DNA from: Phascolarctobacterium succinatutens CAG:287
GTDB lineage: Bacteria > Bacillota > Negativicutes > Acidaminococcales > Acidaminococcaceae
Reading direction: 5' to 3'
Assembly (NCBI RefSeq): GCF_000434895.1
Contig: NZ_FR892764.1
Coordinates: 1 to 7,389 of the forward strand
DNA: 7,389 bases
Shown here: positions 5,002 through 7,389 of the stretch, in pieces
Layout of the letters: every line of letters starts with the position of its first letter
Position numbering within the stretch: the first letter of the stretch is position 1
The notes under the pieces: generated by a model
Told to the model about the DNA's origin: nothing
The model's input: only the letters and a program-made list of their open reading frames with translations
Databases searched by the model: none
Program-made: the position numbers and the translations under genes

Positions 5002-6204
5002 ATGGCATTTGTAAACGAAAACTATTGTAATTTAAAAGAAAGCTTTCTTTTTGCTGATATTGCGCACAAGGTAAGCGCATATGCTGAGGCACATCCGGAT
5101 AAAAAGATTATCCGCCTGGGCATTGGTGACGTTACCCTGCCGCTGGCAAAATGTGTTGTTGATGCAATGGCGAAGGCTGTAGCAGAAATGGGCGTACAGG
5201 AAACTTTCCGTGGCTATGGTCCTGAGCAGGGCTATGATTTCCTGCATGCAGCACTGGTAAAATATTATGCTTCCTTCGGTGTTACCCTGAAAAGCGATGA
5301 AATTTTCATCAGCGACGGTGCAAAGAGCGATTGCGCTAATATCACCGATATTTTCAGCAATGCAAACACTATCCTGATTCCTGATCCGGTATACCCTGTA
5401 TATCTGGATACCAACATTATGTGCGGCCGTCACATTATTTATATGGAAGGCAAGCCGGAAAATGATTTCCTGCCGATGCCGGACGAAAATGTAAAGGCTG
5501 ATGTAATTTATCTGTGCTCTCCTAACAACCCGACCGGCTCTGCTTATAACAAAGAGCAGTTGGAAGAGTGGGTTGCTTATGCACTGAAAAACGATGCTGT
5601 TATTTTGTACGATGCTGCTTATGAAGCATATGTAACCGATCCGGCAATTCCGCGCAGCATTTTCGTTATCGAAGATGCTAAAAAATGCGCTATTGAGCTG
5701 TGCTCTCTGTCCAAGACTGCCGGCTTTACCGGTACCCGTTGCGGTTATACCGTTGTTCCGCATGCACTGGTTCGTAAAACCGAAAGCGGCAAGGAAATGG
5801 AACTGAACAAAATGTGGCTGCGTCGCCAGACTACTAAATTCAACGGTGTTCCTTACATTATCCAACGCGGTGCAGAGGCTGTATTCAGCGAAGAAGGCAT
5901 TAAACAATGCCGCGAAAGCATTGCTTACTATCAGGAAAATGCACGTATTATCATGGAAGGCTTTGATAAGGTTGGCATTAAATATTATGGCGGCGTACAT
6001 TCTCCGTACATCTGGCTGCAATGCCCGAACGGCATGAGCTCTTGGGAATTCTTTGACTTCCTGCTGGAAAAACTGCAGGTTGTAGGTACTCCTGGCGCAG
6101 GATTCGGCAAAATGGGCGAAGGCTTCTTCCGCCTGACTGCTTTCGGCAGCCGTGAAAATACCATCGAAGCTATGGAACGTATTATTAACGGACTGAAAAA
6201 ATAA
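5002..6204 (+). CDS. dapL: LL-diaminopimelate aminotransferase DapL
   Basis: Cytoplasmic PLP enzyme that transfers an amino group from glutamate to tetrahydrodipicolinate to give LL-diaminopimelate in one step, bypassing the acylated DapD/DapC/DapE route. The 400 residues match the family length (about 400-410). It is a class I/II fold-type I aminotransferase. Visible features are the N-terminal KIIRLGIGDVTLPL (35-48), the DapL-type GYGPEQGYDFLHAAL (71-85), SDGAKSD (104-110), SPNNPTG (173-179) with the PLP-contacting N176, YDAAYEAY (203-210) with D204 for the pyridine nitrogen, SLSKTAGFTGTRCGY (235-249) with Schiff-base K238, and VGTPGAGFG (361-369). R377 in FRLTAFG is the expected carboxylate-binding arginine. 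These motifs separate it from aspartate aminotransferases. It follows dapF, which acts next in the pathway, but has its own -10 and an intervening terminator. Assignment is confident. Confidence 0.96.
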   Translation: MAFVNENYCNLKESFLFADIAHKVSAYAEAHPDKKIIRLGIGDVTLPLAKCVVDAMAKAVAEMGVQETFRGYGPEQGYDFLHAALVKYYASFGVTLKSDEIFISDGAKSDCANITDIFSNANTILIPDPVYPVYLDTNIMCGRHIIYMEGKPENDFLPMPDENVKADVIYLCSPNNPTGSAYNKEQLEEWVAYALKNDAVILYDAAYEAYVTDPAIPRSIFVIEDAKKCAIELCSLSKTAGFTGTRCGYTVVPHALVRKTESGKEMELNKMWLRRQTTKFNGVPYIIQRGAEAVFSEEGIKQCRESIAYYQENARIIMEGFDKVGIKYYGGVHSPYIWLQCPNGMSSWEFFDFLLEKLQVVGTPGAGFGKMGEGFFRLTAFGSRENTIEAMERIINGLKK

Positions 6205-6217
6205 GCTTAAGTATTTC

Positions 6218-6254
6218 AAGCCGTACTGTGTCTTGAGGGAGATAGTACGGCTTT
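6218..6254 (+). terminator. Probable terminator after dapL
   Basis: AAGCCGTACT (6218-6227) and AGTACGGCTT (6244-6253) form a perfect 10-bp stem around a 16-base loop, 13 bases after the dapL stop. Only three T residues follow before a C (TTTC), so release may be incomplete and some readthrough into the ABC transporter genes is possible. Confidence 0.65.
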
Positions 6255-6268
6255 CATGTACAAGGCTT

Positions 6269-6315
6269 ATGTATACATTATATCTTTGCTGTAAAGCTTG
6301 CTTTTTTGACAGCAA
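6269..6315. promoter_or_regulatory. Palindrome and inverted repeat around the binding-protein promoter
   Basis: ATGTATACAT (6269-6278) is a perfect 10-base palindrome. A perfect 7-base inverted repeat, TTGCTGT (6286-6292) and ACAGCAA (6309-6315), follows, with 16 bases between the arms. Its right arm overlaps the TTGACA -35 box (6306-6311). This placement suits a repressor operator for an amino-acid-responsive regulator. A bulged RNA hairpin with the inner arms AAAG and CTTT is an alternative reading. No known operator consensus is matched with confidence. Confidence 0.35.
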
Positions 6316-6334
6316 TATAGTAAAGTATTACATA
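6306..6334 (+). promoter_or_regulatory. Candidate promoter of the binding-protein gene
   Basis: A perfect TTGACA (6306-6311) is followed after 17 bases by a poor -10, TACATA (6329-6334, 3 of 6). A better -10-like TTTAAT (6336-6341) lies too far away (24 bases). A strong -35 with a weak -10 would be consistent with a regulated promoter, but the exact -10 is uncertain. Confidence 0.4.
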
Positions 6335-6357
6335 GTTTAATAGATAATTTCACAATG

Positions 6358-6364
6358 AAAGGTG
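6358..6364 (+). promoter_or_regulatory. Ribosome-binding site that decides the binding-protein start
   Basis: AAAGGTG lies 8 bases before the ATG at 6373. The in-frame ATG at 6355, six codons earlier, has no Shine-Dalgarno upstream and would place this motif inside the coding sequence. The 6373 start also gives a normal basic signal-peptide N-terminus (MNLKKFLKAA). Confidence 0.75.
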
Positions 6365-6372
6365 TGTTCTTG

Positions 6373-7221
6373 ATGAACTTGAAGAAATTTTTAAAAGCTG
6401 CTCTGTGCGGCGCTATGGTTGTTGCAATGGCTGTTACCGCCGGCTGTGGCGGTGGCGATAAAAAGGCTGACAGCGGCAAAAAGGTATTGAAGGTTGGTAT
6501 GGAATGTGCATACGCTCCGTACAACTGGTCCCAACCGTCTGCTGACGGCGGCGCTGTTAAAATCGCCGGCTCTAACGAATATGCTTACGGTTATGACGTT
6601 ATGATTGCTAAGAAATTAGCTGATTCCATGGGCGCTGACCTGGAAATCCACAAAATCGAATGGGATGGCCTTGCTCCTGCTGTAGTAAGCGGCAAGATTG
6701 ATGCTGCTATTGCCGGCATGTCCATTACCTCTAAACGTAAAGAATCTGTTGACTTCACCAAACCTTACTACTATGCAACTGTAGTAGCACTGGTTAAAAA
6801 GGATTCTCCGCAAGCTCAGGCTAAGAGCGTTGCCGACCTCAAAGGCTCTATTGCTACCTCTCAGCTGAATACCATCTGGTATGACCAGATTGACCAGGTT
6901 CCGGACGTTAAAAAGCTGCCTGCTATCGACAACGTTCCCGGCATGATTGTTGCGCTGAAATCCGGCAAATGCAACCTGATTGTAACCGATATCCCGACTG
7001 CTAAGGCTGCTGCTTTTGCTAACCCTGATCTGACCATGGTAACCTTCCCTGAAGGTCAAGGCTTCAAAACTTCTAAAGAAGATGTTGAAATCGGCATTGC
7101 TATTAAAAAAGGCAACAAGGAACTGGCAGACGCTATGAACAAGGTTCTGGGCGGTATGACCGAGGCTGACTTCAATAAGATTATGGATGAAGCTATTAAG
7201 AAACAGCCTTTGGCAAAATAA
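6373..7221 (+). CDS. Amino acid ABC transporter substrate-binding lipoprotein
   Basis: Extracytoplasmic family-3 solute-binding protein (SBP_bac_3 fold) of a polar amino acid importer, 282 residues from the chosen start. The N-terminus is a lipoprotein signal: basic MNLKKFLK, a hydrophobic stretch, then VTAGC with the lipidated Cys at 25, followed by a flexible GGGDKKADSGKK linker. The bilobed domain covers about 38-275. By comparison with LAO/HisJ-type proteins, E44 and Y47 (in MECAYAPY), W97, SITSKR with R122 for the substrate carboxylate, and VTDIPTA with D206 for the amino group are the expected ligand contacts. This indicates an alpha-amino acid ligand. Its side chain (basic, polar or other) cannot be decided. 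An upstream ATG at 6355 would add six residues but lacks a ribosome-binding site. A permease gene follows after a hairpin terminator. The nearby DAP genes make lysine or a relative an appealing ligand, but this is guesswork. Confidence 0.92.
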   Translation: MNLKKFLKAALCGAMVVAMAVTAGCGGGDKKADSGKKVLKVGMECAYAPYNWSQPSADGGAVKIAGSNEYAYGYDVMIAKKLADSMGADLEIHKIEWDGLAPAVVSGKIDAAIAGMSITSKRKESVDFTKPYYYATVVALVKKDSPQAQAKSVADLKGSIATSQLNTIWYDQIDQVPDVKKLPAIDNVPGMIVALKSGKCNLIVTDIPTAKAAAFANPDLTMVTFPEGQGFKTSKEDVEIGIAIKKGNKELADAMNKVLGGMTEADFNKIMDEAIKKQPLAK

Positions 7222-7272
7222 GCTGTATAAGAATGGAATAGCTGCGTTGCAATAACGAGTTACGCCATTTGC

Positions 7273-7298
7273 AAGGGGCGGCGGTTGTCGCCCTTTTT
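7273..7298 (+). terminator. Hairpin terminator/attenuator between binding protein and permease
   Basis: AAGGGGCGGC (7273-7282) pairs with GTCGCCCTTT (7287-7296), 10 pairs with two G-T, capped by the tetraloop GGTT and running into five T residues (7294-7298). It lies inside what should be an operon, 52 bases after the binding-protein stop and 26 bases before the permease start. Partial termination here would lower permease relative to binding protein, an arrangement known in many ABC importer operons. It could instead end the transcript completely if the permease has its own promoter, but I see none in the short gap. Confidence 0.8.
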
Positions 7299-7323
7299 GT
7301 ATTAAATTAAGGTGGTGTATGTA

Positions 7324-7389
7324 ATGCCGGAAACATTTTTTGGCTGGGTAGTTTACCTGCTGCAGCAATATGGCTCTGTCCTGCTGAAG
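7324..7389 (+). CDS. Probable amino acid ABC transporter permease, N-terminal fragment
   Basis: Only the first 22 codons are in the window, and the frame stays open to the right edge. The peptide reads MPETFFGWVVYLLQQYGSVL and continues with two more residues, resembling the cytoplasmic/amphipathic start of HisM/GlnP-type permeases, which commonly carry a W-x-x-YLL-x-x-YG pattern before the first membrane helix. The start is supported by AAGGTGG (7309-7315) eight bases upstream. An earlier ATG at 7319 is followed at once by a stop codon. Position after a family-3 binding protein supports an inner-membrane permease role for the same importer. The fragment is too short for a firm family call. 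Confidence 0.7.
   Translation, partial: MPETFFGWVVYLLQQYGSVLLK

Noticed and set aside
5032..6315. 427-codon minus-strand open frame opposite dapL
   Set aside because: The dapL frame carries every catalytic motif of its family across this region. The antisense frame arises from its codon use and shows no recognisable protein features.
6355..6372. Earlier start codon for the binding protein at 6355
   Set aside because: It lacks a ribosome-binding site and would place the clear AAAGGTG motif (6358-6364) within the gene. The 6373 ATG gives a standard lipoprotein signal.
7319..7324. ATG at 7319 as the permease start
   Set aside because: The next codon is TAA, so it encodes nothing. The ATG at 7324 opens the frame and has the better spacing to AAGGTGG.

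Overview
The window is an ordinary chromosomal stretch from a low-to-moderate G+C, DAP-type bacterium of the Firmicutes sense. The gene complement and signal style fit a gut anaerobe of the Negativicutes (for example the Acidaminococcaceae/Phascolarctobacterium group), but this assignment is an inference from protein style, not proven. Every gene found lies on the + strand. Strong Shine-Dalgarno sites, -10 boxes of the extended TGnTATAAT type and compact GC-stem/T-tract terminators recur through the window.

Layout. Bases 1-598 hold no convincing gene. They contain a 43-base direct repeat (1-43 and 275-317, 34 bases identical then 2 mismatches), several hairpins, and the promoter region of the first gene. 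Then come: (1) 599-2257, a 552-aa NhaC-superfamily sodium/proton-antiporter-type transporter with its own terminator; (2) 2449-3795, a 448-aa MATE-family multidrug exporter with its own promoter and terminator; (3) 4002-4895, dapF, diaminopimelate epimerase; (4) 5002-6204, dapL, LL-diaminopimelate aminotransferase; (5) 6373-7221, a family-3 amino-acid-binding lipoprotein of an ABC importer; (6) 7324 to the right edge, the first 22 codons of what is probably the matching ABC permease.

How they work together. DapL makes LL-DAP directly from tetrahydrodipicolinate and DapF epimerises it to meso-DAP, the peptidoglycan cross-linking residue and lysine precursor, so the pair is the end of the aminotransferase variant of the DAP/lysine pathway. 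The binding protein and permease are the start of a polar amino acid importer. A hairpin-T-tract element between them probably allows partial readthrough, so that the binding protein is made in excess. The two transporters on the left are secondary carriers with no demonstrable link to the DAP genes. Almost every gene is bracketed by its own terminator and promoter, so the window reads as a row of tandem single-gene units rather than one operon.

I see no CRISPR array, insertion sequence, tRNA, rRNA, phage gene or defence system. The least explained part is the repeat-bearing, hairpin-rich noncoding stretch at 1-480. I see no clear evidence of a new multi-gene system.
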